Origin: Rhodamnia argentea
Lineage: Eukaryota; Streptophyta; Magnoliopsida; Myrtales; Myrtaceae
Direction of reading: 5' to 3'
Assembly: GCF_020921035.1 (NCBI RefSeq)
Contig: NC_063158.1
Location: 2,028,001-2,092,000, forward strand
Length of the DNA stretch: 64,000 nucleotides
Part shown: piece after piece, positions 12,401 to 23,622 of the stretch
Layout of the letters: every line of letters begins with the position of its first letter
Position numbering within the stretch: position 1 is the stretch's first letter
The notes under the pieces: generated by a model
Told to the model about the DNA's origin: nothing
The model's input: the letters and a program-made list of their open reading frames with translations, nothing else
Database searches by the model: none
Made by a program: the position numbers and the translations under genes

Positions 12401-13096
12401 TTAATAGATCTCAACTGTTTATCTATAAAAACGAGATGTTAATCGACGGTTGAGATTTAGCGAGACGTCGAGCGGAGCATTGTATGGGATGAAGCATTTT
12501 CTTAAATGGGCTAGGTACTCTTTTTAGTTTCTTCTCTAGCTATGGTAGCATTTGGTGACTAAAATCCATTGGAAGCGCTGAACTTTTTCTTAAGGACTTG
12601 ATCATGAAATTTTTGTGACCATAACAGTCACGTACCTGAATATTTTGCCGGAACTCTTCTTTGGACAGATCCGAGCTCCAATTCATCGCTGTCCTACATT
12701 ATGTACCACCCTCAAAGCGGCCGCTGCATCCGAGCAAATAACAACCGCAAAATCGGCGCAGCTGAGTGCCAACGTCGGAGCAGGTGGAGCCACGACCGAG
12801 ATGGCGGCCCGATCAGGCTGATGGGCACTCCTCTTTGCCTTGAAGCCGTAGCCGACGGGCTCCCGGCGACACTTTCCATCGACTGCTCGAGCCGGCTGAG
12901 CGCTTGGAGACTGATCTCCAATTCGAATCTTCAAGTGGCTGCCACGGATGGACGTGGGAATCACCTCTGCTTGGACAAGAAGTCGAATGAATCTTCCGTG
13001 ATTTTGACCAGGAAGTGCATCTGCGCGGACGATGATTCCGGGTGCATGGAGAATCCACAGGGCCAGTGGATTAAGTTTGTGCCCACCGATACATGA
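9454..13096 (+). CDS. GH5 cellulase-family protein with ricin-B-like domain
   Basis: Secreted glycosyl hydrolase family 5 protein of the plant cellulase-like group. Exons 9454-10041, 11735-12329 and 12669-13096 join in phase to give 536 aa. Residues 1-26 form a signal peptide (leucine-rich core VLCLLLVLFT). The catalytic barrel shows NCVRLTW (81-87), DNH (151-153), RNE with the expected acid/base Glu205, HWYS (268-271) and SSEFG with the expected nucleophile Glu315. About residues 400-536 resemble a ricin-B-type lectin domain: HPQSGRCIRA, several CL/C pairs, and a closing QGQWIKFVP. The substrate is unknown; members are assumed to act on cell-wall beta-glucans or mannans. I chose ATG 9454 because it gives a clean signal peptide and follows a TATA box. 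Intron 1 (1.7 kb) holds two non-autonomous transposons. Confidence 0.9.
10098..10663. mobile_element. Dispersed fold-back element, copy A (GH5 intron 1)
   Basis: The left arm reads as TTGTCCAAAAA, a run like CTATTACATTTTTACCAATC, then GCTAATTGAGTCC and a GACGTGAAC-type word. The right arm is its imperfect inverse (GACTCAATTGACAAAA, AAAGGGTTTAGGACCGGATG, AATATGTTTAT). The middle contains T-rich DNA and a GGCGAGGGACC/GCCGGTGAGAC core. Five further full or half copies occur at 26.8-27.8, 28.5-28.9, 34.5-34.8, 40.6-41.1 and 56.3-56.4 kb. Confidence 0.6.
11169..11633. mobile_element. MITE with GTTTGTTT ends (GH5 intron 1)
   Basis: The left edge GGATGCGTTTGTTTGAGTGA and the reverse complement of the right edge (GATAATGGTTTGTTTTCC) form an inverted pair. 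Internal words TTTAGTCAACGGAGAATAC and GATCAACGGAAAACTCA match, in the other orientation, the block at 42600-42735. The two are therefore copies of one family. No coding capacity. Confidence 0.5.
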
Positions 13097-13463
13097 TCAG
13101 TTGATCAGTAACCACGACCAAACGAATGGGTGGCTTTGATTGATGCATGGTGTAGCATTTCAAAGGAGAAGAAATAAAGTATGAGTAGAAAGCAACATCT
13201 TTAAGCTAAATATAATTGTGCCTAAGTTAAATAAGTGTTTAAGAATAAAGCTTAAACAAAGAATTCCTCGAAAAAGAGTAAAAGAATCCACCTTACAGAC
13301 AGCCTTGTTCGTTGGTATGTTCGACAAGAAAAAAGGGTTGAGAAAGTCAGGAAAGAGATGAAGAATGTCGCCCACTTCGTGTCCTTGAAAGAGAGCGCTA
13401 GTGGCAGAATAAACGCCATTTTTTTTTTTTGTTGCTATCACTATCATCACGATCATTTTCAGT

Positions 13464-13861
13464 AGGGATAAGCAAAACGGACTAACCGAATCGGGAATCG
13501 ACTGGTTCGGTCCAATTCTTGGTTCCATAAAATTGGGACTTGTGATTTTCGGTCAAGTTCTAGATTCTAGGTGGAATCGAATCGCAATGATTGGACCAAT
13601 TATTATTTTTTTTATATTAAATGTAAACTAAATAATCTACCGAGTTTTTCATTTCTTAAATGCAAACCTAAGTTTAACTGATACATTAAAATTAATTCGT
13701 GTTGCTCACCCTCACCAATAATAATTTATCGGTTTTATTGGACCGCTTGGAAAACCGACCCTATCGATTGGTCCGGTCCAGTTCTCGGCCCCCGAAATTG
13801 AGAATCCGTTCGGTTTGTGGTTCCTTAGTAGGACCGAACCAGATCCGAACCAATCACCCCT
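13464..13861. mobile_element. Non-autonomous hAT-like element, GGTTCGG type
   Basis: The left end AGGGATAAGCAAAACGGACT pairs loosely with the reverse complement of the right end (TTAGGGGTGATTGGTTCGG). Both flanks carry repeated GGTTCGG, GGTCCGG and CCGAACC words, while the middle is plain AT-rich DNA. Clustered short GC-rich words near both ends are typical of hAT elements. The same words mark the flanks of the hAT transposase relic at 59-62 kb. Confidence 0.5.
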
Positions 13862-15104
13862 AATTTTCGCCTTGATACTTCCCTATAATTGTTGTATTAC
13901 TCAGTTTTTTCATTTCATGTACCAGTAAAAAACAAAAAGCACAGCTCAGAATGACAAATTGAAAGGCCCGAAAAGGATTTACGCGGCTGCATGTGCTAGT
14001 TAATCACCGCGATCTGTATCACGTGACGTCTTGACGTCCATTTTAAATTTTGATTGTTCATATATAAATGGTCCGATCATACACTACAACTCGATAAACT
14101 GTCAACTTAGAAGGTACTTAAAACGCGACTTATATTGACTTTTAGCCAATGGTGATGATCTCTCGCGATTTTACTTGCGTGCCCATCTATTTGAGATTCA
14201 TAGCATTCTATTAGGAGCGAACGCATGTTCTCTTTTGTGCCAAAGTGAATATAAATCACTTTTAGCTTCTCAAGCAGCCCACCTATCTTTCTTGGTCAAG
14301 TGGGGCTTTTGACTTTGCTTTTCGAATGGGGTAATATGCATAGCCTTGAGGAAAGGTGGGCAGAGAAAAACAAGCACGAAACACTTATTTTTTTTTAACG
14401 ATCGTAGCAGCATTACATTATGTCGTTGTCGGCCCTTATGAGTCCTTCTACCCTTGTTGTAGAGCTCCATCTTGTACAATTATGCATCTATACAGAGAGA
14501 TTGCTCATGTGACAAACGTGCTTCCTTCTCCTGATTGGGAATCGAATTATTGTACTCACGCATTCTTTTGGGGGCACCCGACAAACATACACTCACGTGT
14601 CTTCGTTAATTATAGGAATGGAAATATTGCCGTATCCAATGAGGATTTCGGGGTGCTCAGAGAGTTATGAGCATCTTGGCGATATCAAAAAGAAAAGATA
14701 GAGTTTCAAACAATGGACTGAAGTGAAAGTAACTTTTAAAAAAAGGGCTCGAAGTGGAATTCGTGTCGAATAAGGGTTTGAAGTGGCAAATTAAGTCTCA
14801 AATAAGGCCCCAAGCTCACTTACTAGTCAAATCTTAATTAATATAGTCGGGCATTTTCATCTCAAAACCTTTCGGTTTACTTTTCTTTCTTCCTTTCTCT
14901 CTCTTTCTCCATGTTTTATTTTCTTTCTTTTTTCTTTTTTCTTCCTTCTTCAACCTCACGCCGAGACCTCCGACTCGGCCTTCGACGACCTCTTTCGTAT
15001 TGAGAAGTAATTCATATTCCCCATCGATAGGAAATTACGAGGGTCCGGGGGAGCCACGCCAGTTGGATTCTCAAGAGGTCGGCGCTCTTTGGACACCAGA
15101 GGAA
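13862..15104. other. intergenic stretch, no gene seen
   Basis: This holds AT-rich DNA, a T/C-rich tract near 14880-14950 and a 104-aa plus-strand frame (14356-14670) without any recognisable motif. I see no support for a gene. Confidence 0.4.
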
Positions 15105-15352
15105 TTTTATAATTTGAGCCCATAATTTTTCATTAGTAGTTTGGACTTGAGCCCATGAATAACTACTATTATATATACTTTTTTTCGTTTGTAATTAAAT
15201 GATATAACGAGAAGTGCGAGATACTAATTATACCGAAATCCTCCGGTAGACGTAGCTCTAGTTAAGGATGAATCGGGATAAAATTTCGTGTCTCAATTTT
15301 TCTTTCTCGCTTTTTTAAGCTTTACTTCGTTGTGATTTGTGCGCAGAATCCT
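15105..15352. repeat. LTR-end-like repeat, copy 1
   Basis: It shares an ordered set of words with 20950-21175: GAATTTTATAATTTGA, ACTATTATATAT, GAGAAAGTGC-like, GTAAAATTCTT-like, GGGTGAAT-like, TTCGTGTCTCAATTTT and ATCGTGATTG-like. Ending in a TCGTGTCTCAATTTT word followed by a pyrimidine tract is common at the 3' end of plant copia LTRs. No internal retroelement domain is attached. Confidence 0.35.
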
Positions 15353-15650
15353 AATACTCTGCACCCTCTCTTTGCCTCAGTCGTGACTTCTCCGCAAGAG
15401 CACCTTCAAAGCACTCATCACTAGTGTTTGCCATTTTGGCCGCCTCAATGAAGCCTTGCACACTATATTGGTTCGACGCCTTCGGCCTCAACACCGTGAC
15501 GTCGGAATTCTACCGGCGCGACGGCTACCTTCGAGCCTCAGTCAATAGAGTCCGGCTTGACTAACAATACGGTGATAGCATAGAAAAGGAAAGCGAGCGC
15601 CTTTATCGGGTTATCGGTTTTGTCCTTAAGCGTACGGGTGGGTACCCTTT

Positions 15651-15722
15651 ACCAGGAGGTCGCCCATCTTGAAAGTGCTCCCAATTGAGTATGCTTAACT
15701 TTGGAGTTCCAAAACTAACCGT
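15651..15722 (-). repeat. 5S-rRNA-like segment, inverted copy
   Basis: Read on the minus strand, this resembles the 3' two-thirds of a plant 5S rRNA gene: GTTAGTTTTGGAACTCC, AAAGTTAAGC, AAGATGGGCGACCTCCTGG. The match is clearly imperfect and the 5' third is missing, so this is not a functional 5S gene. Together with 16179-16250 it forms an inverted pair whose homology extends out to about 15808 and 16108. Confidence 0.7.
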
Positions 15723-15990
15723 CGCCATTACGTCAAAAAGCGCCTCCGTGAGTTAATTCCACTGTGAGTTAATTTTAACTTTCACATATATATTCCAAAA
15801 TCGCTTTCCCCTTAATTGGTGCATGATTCAATTCATTTTTGTTCCCTTCGCCATTCTAGAGGCTTACCAGGAGCCACTCCTTGTCTAGACCTTTTGACCT
15901 CGACAACCACTCCCCGCCCTTATCGGATCGGGTTGTTACAGGTCCATTAGCTTCCACGTGATTCGTTCCCGAATCATACATCTACTAGAG

Positions 15991-16020
15991 GGGGTCCCTT
16001 TGACACCATATATTGTGACG
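15991..16020. mobile_element. LTR edge with PBS-like sequence
   Basis: TGTGACGCCCTGGATTT begins at 16014 and looks like the TG...end of an LTR. Next to it, the minus strand reads TGGTGTCAAAGGGACC at 16008-15993, which resembles a primer-binding site for initiator tRNA-Met (commonly TGGTATCAGAGC). Together with the nearby 5S-like segments this suggests a Cassandra-type TRIM. That family carries 5S rRNA sequence in its LTRs. Confidence 0.4.
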
Positions 16021-16178
16021 CCCTGGATTTACTACTCACCGAGTTGTGATTGCTTACTCCAATTATTCCAATCCTTTTTAGGTTCTTTATCTAGCGGCTA
16101 ATAGGACGAGAGTGATTTTGGAATATATATGAAAACTGGAATTAACTCATAGATGTTCTTTTTGACGTAACGGCAACG

Positions 16179-16250
16179 GTTAGTTTTGAAACTTTAAAGT
16201 TAAGCGTGCTCGGGTAATAGCACTCTTAGGATGGGTGACCTCCCGGGAAG
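16179..16250 (+). repeat. 5S-rRNA-like segment, direct copy
   Basis: AAAGTTAAGCGTGCTCGGG and AGGATGGGTGACCTCCCGGG follow the conserved internal control region and 3' half of plant 5S rRNA closely. The first part of the gene is replaced by unrelated DNA (GACGTAACGGCAACGGTTAG). It is best read as a 5S-derived segment inside a retroelement LTR, not a ribosomal RNA gene. Confidence 0.75.
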
Positions 16251-16598
16251 GTGCCCAATCGAAGACTTGCTCATTCTCTTTCTCTCTTCTCGATTATCAA
16301 TTTCCTAAGCCGCTCCATTCATTTTTACGGTCCACAACACACGATCTCATCTCATCGAATGCCCCGAGTGATCTTTGCTTCTTCTTTTTTTAAATAAACG
16401 ACTCAACTTCACACCCTTGTTGAAATTCTCCTCAAAGAAAGATGTACACATACGCGTTTAAACAAACGGAGTGCAAAATTTAAATGAGCTACCCTCAAGA
16501 GTAGATTCTATATTTATTTCATTCTCCTAACTTTCTTCGCGACTCGACCTTTCATGGTGCTTAATTTTGCATTGAGTTATTGCAGCGTTAGCGTCAGC

Positions 16599-16599
<1 letters not shown>

Positions 16600-16631
<32 letters not shown>
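16600..16631. repeat. (GA)n microsatellite
   Basis: A perfect GA dinucleotide tract of about 32 bp. Confidence 0.95.
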
Positions 16632-16632
<1 letters not shown>

Positions 16633-18344
16633 ATTGAAGATTTTAGGGTTATGGGTTGTACTTGCGAGGCCCTTGTGAATGCCTCACCAACGAAATTATG
16701 AACATCCTATCTATGTCTTATGCTCCCTATTTAAGTAGATGATTCGTCCAGCTACCGAGTTGTCTCTCTTTCTGGGTAGTTACTGCCTATTTGTCCTTGC
16801 ATATTGACATTAAAATACTTGCTACCAATATAAACAAGACCAAATCGAGTTAAACTTTGTACTGAAATTTAGTGAATTTTTAAATTGAATGACTGGAACT
16901 TTTGTTTCACTTGTCAAATGCACCGAACTTCCTAATTTTTTTTTTTTTTTGCCGAATGACTCTCTAAACCAGGATTTGATCGGCTTTTTTTTAGCAAGAT
17001 ACCGATGTGACAAACATGGAGCTGTTTATTTCTTGGATGCCATGTAATTCCAACATGAGTATGCGGGGTAGGTTTCAATTTTCAGAATATGCGGGGTAGG
17101 TTCCGGGTTCCGAAAAAATGAGGAACATATTCCGACGAGTAGGTTTCGGGTGAAATCTGTACGGAACTTGAAACTCTGCTCACCATTTTTAGTATTTGTG
17201 TGGCGTGAGGCTTTTGCTCTACATTGTGATCCCAAGGCTAAAGGCTTTCAATCATGGAAAACTTAGAGATCTTGTTTTTTTTTTTTTTAGGATTTAGGTG
17301 GCTAAAAACTTCCACTCCATGTTACGTTCATGACAAACCGTCGGGTTCCTGCGAAGGCTTTCAACCGTGGAACATATAGTAAAGTGTTTTCGGGATTTGA
17401 GCGGCTGAAAGCTTTCACTTGAGATGATATTCTTTACAGTCACGAGATTCTACGCTTAAGAAAACTTTTAAGAATCTGGATGGCCGAAGGCTTTTCGCTT
17501 TCGATTGTAATCCAACAGCCAAGGGCTTTCCAATCCGGTTCTCGGGCTGGGGGGCCATTGGAGCCCTGGACCTCACATATGATGTCTGAGGCTCAGCCGC
17601 AGCAGCCAAGCTCGGGTTCTCAGAGGTGAGGGATGGAGATAGCCAAATGTGGTGGTGGGAAGACGGTCGGGCAGATTAAAGAAACCTTCAGTAGAAAACC
17701 ATAGGATGTTTGCACAAAATTGCGCCAAGAAATGACAGCTAAACTAGCGAATAGTGTCCAAGGCGATGTGTTGGTAGACATGTGTAGAAAGAATGCACGA
17801 AAACGGAATGCTTGCTCAAATGGCGCAACACACACTCTATACTTACTGATTCAGATAGTTAAGTTTCGATTCGACCGAGGGTTACATGAATTTAGGATCC
17901 GTCAAGACTCTTTTTTTTTTCACTTGTCCGTGAAATCGGGTAAAGTGGGAGAGCGAGTGAAAACAAGTTTGAGAAAAAGAAGGAGAAGGAGAAGAATAGC
18001 ATTCAATGTCGTGTCCCTGTTGAATCTGACTTCCACACTGCTCTTTCACATGACTTCTCTGCAACCCCACATCCCTCCAAACACACACTCTCTCTCTCTT
18101 CTCTCTCTCTCTCTGTCTCTCTTCTGAGCTCTCTGCAACTGCAAAACCCACCATTGATTTACCCTCTACCTCAACTTCCCCCCCCTCCCCCTTCCTTTTA
18201 CCTGCCTTTCTTCCATTCACTCTCTGTTACTCTCTCCTTAACGTCTCTAAAGGGCCGAGCGCCCCCCCCAACATAGAAGATTTTTCCACCTCCCCCACCT
18301 TCCCTTTTTCGCCCTCCCGTCTGCTTATTCTGGCTCTCCCGACC
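16632..18344. other. spacer and leader upstream of MAKR gene
   Basis: No gene was recognised. Between about 17040 and 17560 there are degenerate direct repeats built on words such as GCGGGGTAGGTT (twice, 17064 and 17089) and GGCTTTCAA with GGATTTGAGCGGCTGAAAG. From about 18085 the DNA becomes strongly pyrimidine-rich (CTCTCTCT), as in the long 5' leaders of many plant genes, and continues so to the ATG at 18345. Confidence 0.4.
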
Positions 18345-19960
18345 ATGGAAGCTTTTAGCCTCCTCAAGTACTGGCGCGGCGGCGGCGGCGGCGGCGGGGA
18401 CCCCCGCGCCACTTCCGTCCCGGCCACCACCATCTTCGCCTCCGCCGTCTCCCACTCCTCCCCTGAGACCGACGACGACGACGACGGCGGGGACGACGGG
18501 CCGTTCTTCGACCTGGAGTTTGCCCCTGTCCCCGACGACGAGGACGACGAGGAGAAGCCTGAGGAGGAGGAGAGGCGAAAGCAGGACGAGCCCAGCAACG
18601 ACGAAGACGACAGTGCCAGTGAATGCGGAGGTGGCGACGAGGATGGCGACGACGTGGACAGAGAGTTCGACTTCACGCTCTCTTCTGGGTCGTCCGGGTC
18701 GAGCCACGACTGCACGGACGCCAACATTGCGTCGTCTCTCTCTCCCTCCGACGACCTCTTCTTCAAAGGGAAGCTCGTGCCCATCGAGCCCTCCGACCCC
18801 GACTCCTCCAAGCCTCCGTCGTTTGCCGCCGCCTCCTCGCTGCTGAAGTCTGCCACCAAGTTTCGCGTCTTCATGTTGGGCCTCAAAAAGCCGAAGCCCA
18901 TGAACACGTTCGACAAATCAGAGAAAGCAGAGACCTCGGAAGAGCCGTGTCTCACCGTCACAACGCCGCCACGGAGAGCGAGAGCTCAAGAACATAGCAG
19001 CAACAAGCAAAGCAGCAGCAGCAGCAGCAACAAGTTCTTCACGGTGAAGTTCAACGCCGACGAAGTGCCGCTCGTCTCTCTCTTCACTCGTGACAACAGC
19101 TCGAGGAGCGCCTCCGGCGCGAAGCCGCCGCAGAAACAGGCCTCCGAGGAAGACGCGGCGAGCGGCGACGAGAGACGCTTCGCGAGGGAGGCGATGCGGC
19201 GCTATCTGAAGAAGGTGAAGCCGTTCTACATTCGCGTCTCCAAGCGGTACGGCGAGAGGCTGGGACTATCCGGGCAGATCGGCCACGCCGTGTTTGACCC
19301 GACGGTGGGCGAGAAGAGCCGGTCGAAGGCTTCGGCCGTAGCGGAGGTGCGCAGCGGCGGCCACGGGAGGAGCCAGAGGCAGGGGCAGGGGCAGGGGAAT
19401 AGCAGCATCCCGGCAGGGCTGAGGGTGGTGTGCAAGCACCTTGGGAAGAGCCGCTCGGCCTCGTCGGCCGTCGCCGCAGCGCCGGGAGGGCAGGCCGCAG
19501 CGCCGGGAGGGCAGGCCGCGGCGCTGGCGGCGGCTTCGAGGAGGGACGATTCGCTGCTGCAACAGCAGGATGGGATCCAGAGCGCCATCTTGCATTGCAA
19601 GAGATCCTTCAATGCCTCGCGAGGTAACGGAACGGAAAATTTTTCACACCCATCTCTTTGGGAATTGTTATTCTGTAATCACGGTTTCATATACTTGAGA
19701 AAAAATCAAACTTGGCGAGGAACAGAACTTGAACCACAACTACCATATCATGTGAGACATACCCTGTTTGTATTTTTTTTTTCAATGTTTATTTTTGTTC
19801 TAGGATGTTGCAGCAGAAAGTAATTCGAATGACGGGTGTTTCTTTTTCTTATTTGGTGTGGTAAGGTTTATTAGACTCGGAGTCGTCGCTGTTGGCGAGG
19901 TCAGCGAGCGATCCGCTGCGGAAGGATGCGTCCAGAAGCTCGTCGGAGGACGGAAAATGA
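18345..19960 (+). CDS. Membrane-associated kinase regulator, MAKR2-like
   Basis: MAKR/BKI1-family regulator, a plant-specific plasma-membrane-associated protein that interacts with receptor-like kinases. Exon 1 (18345-19623) and exon 2 (19875-19960) join in phase (codon split G/AC) for 454 aa. The N-terminus MEAFSLLKYWRGG is the MAKR signature. Acidic Asp/Glu-rich tracts follow (43-108), including EFDFTLSS. A basic Lys/Arg region lies at about 168-185 (LLKSATKFRVFMLGLKKPK). The BKI1-like kinase-interacting motif is at 230-253 (KFFTVKF, then EVPLVSLFTRD), and a basic stretch RRYLKKVKPFYIRVSKRY at 284-301 may bind membrane. The C-terminus holds DDSLLQQQDGIQSAILHCK and exon 2 supplies SESSLLARSASDP, both typical. 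Reading through the intron as a single 492-aa frame would lose the conserved tail. Exact paralogue not certain. Confidence 0.88.
19473..19514. repeat. 21-bp coding tandem duplication in MAKR gene
   Basis: The 21-bp unit GCCGCAGCGCCGGGAGGGCA(G) occurs twice in a row, giving the protein repeat AAPGGQA/AAPGGQA. It preserves the frame and lies in a non-conserved, disordered part between the kinase-interacting motif and the C-terminal tail. It may be polymorphic. Confidence 0.9.
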
Positions 19961-20508
19961 AGGCAGAAAGCGCGGGAAAAAGAGGAAAAACCGAAAAATA
20001 AGACAACCGAATGCATGATGCGTGGGCGGGGTTTTCCGATGTTGGTTGGAAATCATTGCCCAATGAAAGGAGTGGGGGAAGACGAGGAGGGGTTGCGCGA
20101 CTAAGGAAATGATTAGTTTTTCCCCCCATCGGCCGTCAAACCGTCTGTGTTTTTTTTTCCCTCGACTGTAAATTTTCCAGGAAAATATAAGGGGGAATTA
20201 GGGTTAAGGATAGAAGAGATGAAGTGGGTGGGGGGAAGTGAGAGAGAATCGTATCGGATCTTTTGTATGGGTTCTGCATTTCGGTAAATGTGATCTGGAC
20301 TGGAGCATCACTGTCTTGAATATAATATTGAATTAGTCGTCTTCGTCTGCTCTCTCTGGTTTCTATTTTTAATGAAAACAAAGGCGTCTTTACCGGTCAG
20401 CAAAGTGGGAAAGTGTGAGCCGGAACAGTGAAAAGGACTTCTCGCTTTCGCGCTTTTCTTGCTCGTCAAAGCAAAGACGGAGACCAAAAAAAAAACAGAA
20501 GAAAGGCA

Positions 20509-20512
<4 letters not shown>

Positions 20513-20539
<27 letters not shown>

Positions 20540-20613
20540 GTCTCGCAGATTTAAGAACTTGTCGGATCTGTCTGTCTCTGTACTCCGTCTCTCTCTCTCT
20601 CTCTCTTTCTCTC
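20513..20613. repeat. (GA)n and (CT)n microsatellites
   Basis: A GA tract at about 20513-20539 is followed about 50 bp later by a CT tract at about 20588-20613. Together they could fold back on each other. Confidence 0.85.
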
Positions 20614-20949
20614 ATGGTTGTTGCTGCACTCTTTTTTCCTTCTTCTTTTGTATTAATGGCGGAGGGGGAGGGTGCGCGATTCCAAGAGTGGCTTTGGAGA
20701 ATCGAGGATTGAATTGATGGCGATGCATCATCCGATACCTGGTGATCGTCCAGTTACCTGGTGGCGTGTTCGCGAGACCAACTAATCATCTTTCGGAGAT
20801 TTTTAGTTTGTCTTGTTGTGCCGGGGTGTTGGACCTGGACCGGACCCTACCTCATCTGCTCCTTTTTCTTTGAATTTCGCTCTAGATGGATAGCGACGGT
20901 GCGTTCCATACTTTCTATCATCGATAGAAAAAAATATCGACAATCAGCA

Positions 20950-21175
20950 GGAATTTTGAGGAATTTTTATAATTTGAATTTTAGAGTATGAACAAGTACT
21001 ATTATATATTATCGTCTCTTTAGCTTGTAGTCGAGAAAGTGCAAATTACAGTAAAATTCTTTGCTGTTGGATGTAATCCGTTTGAGGGTGAATTATGATA
21101 GATTTTGTATCTCAGTTTTCTTTTTTTAATTTTTACGCATTACTTTATCGTGATTGCATGCGGAATCTTAACAGA
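20950..21175. repeat. LTR-end-like repeat, copy 2
   Basis: It shares the ordered words described for 15105-15352, including AATTTTTATAATTTGA, ACTATTATATATTAT, GAGAAAGTGC and TTTTGTATCTCAGTTTTC. It ends in GCGGAATCTTAACAG, close to the tail of copy 1. No internal domains. Confidence 0.35.
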
Positions 21176-23277
21176 CAACATGCACAATATATGTATATTG
21201 TTTTATGTACAAGAAGCAAAATTAATTAGCCTAAGCATTATTCAAATCAAGAGATGGTTATCCTAATGTCCGCATGGGAACTTGTGGCTACGAGCCAAGA
21301 CCTAGTTTCACCAGCGGCGACGCTTTCTCCTTCTCTCTCTCTCTCTCTATTGGGCGGCTTAACTTTTGTCTTGTCTCCTAGTCCTGGGGGTTACTTTTTT
21401 ACAAGGGGTCTTTTTGGACTAATGCCCCATTGTTCTCTCCCATGATCAATTCGCGATCGGAAAAATCGCATCCCAATCCAAGATTAGGAAAACTGCTCCC
21501 CGCTCGTCATGAGTGCCTTCGACTCCCTGTGGAGCCACGTGTGTCCATTGGAGGCAACGTTCCGGAAATCATTTGTCAATTCCCCACTCTTTCTTCAATC
21601 TCGCAAAGATTCTTCCTCCGAAAAAAAGTTCGTTCTCTCTCGAATTCGACGAATTTCATCACCAAAATCTTAGAGACGCATTTCTCCTTCGCAAATTTTT
21701 GTTAAATTTCATTCCAGAATTATTGAGCTAGATGACACGTGTCATTAACTCGCTTGATTTGACAAGTCAAAATGTAAGTGTATCTGTTCACCTGTGCTTT
21801 TGACGAAGGAAGGGTAATAATTTTTCGATCATTAGGCTCTATGAATCAAACTCCATCACTAGTAGAAGGTCTGCCCGATATGCCCTGGAAATCTATTTGT
21901 TTGTATCATAGATTTCTATGTGAACTTGCTAGATCAACTCAGTTATTCTCACGTGTTATTCAACTTATCATCATGGTAAAGTTGACGAAAGCTAACGGAT
22001 GGTAAATGTGTCCATGTGTATAGATTTGAAATTTTTGGTGAATCAAAATTTAATTTGGGATAAATTTGTCACAAATGTACAAGTTTAGTTTACAACGCGC
22101 TTTGTACTTTTTTCAACCTATTTGTCCGGATGTTATGAGGGTGTTGGGGACGTCGAATCTAGGCACGCACTACCTTTTGACAAAGCCGTAGCTACCGAAG
22201 AGAGATTTTTCGGTGTATGCTCATCAATGATAATGATGCGAGATTCGGTGATTGAACACCGATTGTGCTTGGATTTTATGATAAATCCGTCTTCATTTTT
22301 ATTTTAAAGTTATGTATTTCGCTTTGATATGAAAGGGAGATCTTCCTTTTAACTAAAAAAAAAAACATCTGAATGACATGATATGAGGATGTTATATTGG
22401 GACATGCGCTACAACATCTCAATACACGCTGACGGCGATCACGAAATCACCATCATTATGTGATGCGAAAAAGGAAAACAATGAAAAAGGAAGTACTATT
22501 GGATCTGGTGGATCTTAGTGGGCTGGGCTTGTATTTGAAATACTTTTCTTCTTCGGCCCAGAAGGAGGCCACGTGTCAAAGATTGTCTTTCCTTCTGGCA
22601 ATGGGCCGGACCGGGAAATTTTTGCTTTTCTTTCCACAATGTCTGCAAATCACCGAGGAAGCATAGGCCCTTTTTGAAAGAAGCCGACAGCCGACAGCCA
22701 TAAAGGGTATCGACTGTAACTAATTCCAAAAGCAATTAGAATGAATCCTCTGCGAAATCTAACGTAAATGGCCATGCTTTCCTCCATCTTCCATCGTAAT
22801 AAGCTCCTTCCAATCAGTCTTCTAATTGACTGACTTGCAAATGCACTATTCCGAAGAAGTTTTGCATGTTAACGAGTCCACAATCCGGAAATTAATTAGT
22901 TCGACCGAGCGACGCCCCAAACCTAACATACGTAAAGCGCAAGAATCACAGCCGTTCTCATGGAAAGAAACGGATGGGATGTTCCATTGTTTTCCCTTGT
23001 ACGGGAAGCTTTCTTAATGGTGACTTTCGACGCTCTTGCTTATCGTCGTACCGGTCCATGATATATCGTATTATGTCTTTCACATTTTTCTTCTTCTCAA
23101 TGTAAGGATGATATGCTATATGTATCTAGTGAGTATAGTCAAGATTATCAGGGTAACCCTCGGGATTGACATAGTTCGTTGAGGGTGCCGGAGAAATTTC
23201 AAACTCTGAAACTATAGACCGCCCCTTCAAATTTCAAAAGTCAGGTGCGAAACCTGTTTTGAATCGAGCTACTTGTT

Positions 23278-23622
23278 AAGGGGTCATCAGTTCTAGAGTT
23301 GATCGATTCCCACCTTGTCGGGTAGGATCGGTTCCCAGTTTGTGGAACCGAGAAGCGATGATTTCTTTTTCTTTTTTTCTTTGATTTCTTATATTCCCTA
23401 CGAGTGAGAGTTTTCCAACATTAAAAGGAAAAAAAAAAAAAGTCACTAATAAGGGTTTGCTTTGGAAATAAAAAATATTAAGATATCTTGGTCCGTTGGT
23501 CCGAGCGGTCCTATTTCTTATGTGAAATCATGAACCAGACCTGTCACCCCGAGAACCACCCGGAACCAATCGATTCGGTTCGGTCCGATCCTCAATTTAG
23601 ACAGGACCGATGCACATCCCTA
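23278..23622. mobile_element. Non-autonomous hAT-like element, GGTTCGG type
   Basis: The left end AAGGGGTCATCAGTTCTAG and the reverse complement of the right end (AATAGGGATGTGCATCGGTC) are weak inverted repeats. Both flanks hold words such as GGATCGGTTCCC, GGAACCGAG, GGTTCGGTCCGATCC and GGAACCAATCG. The core is AT-rich. Confidence 0.45.

Noticed and set aside
16179-16250. A functional 5S rRNA gene
   Set aside because: The 5' third is absent and several conserved positions differ; better explained as a 5S-derived retroelement segment.
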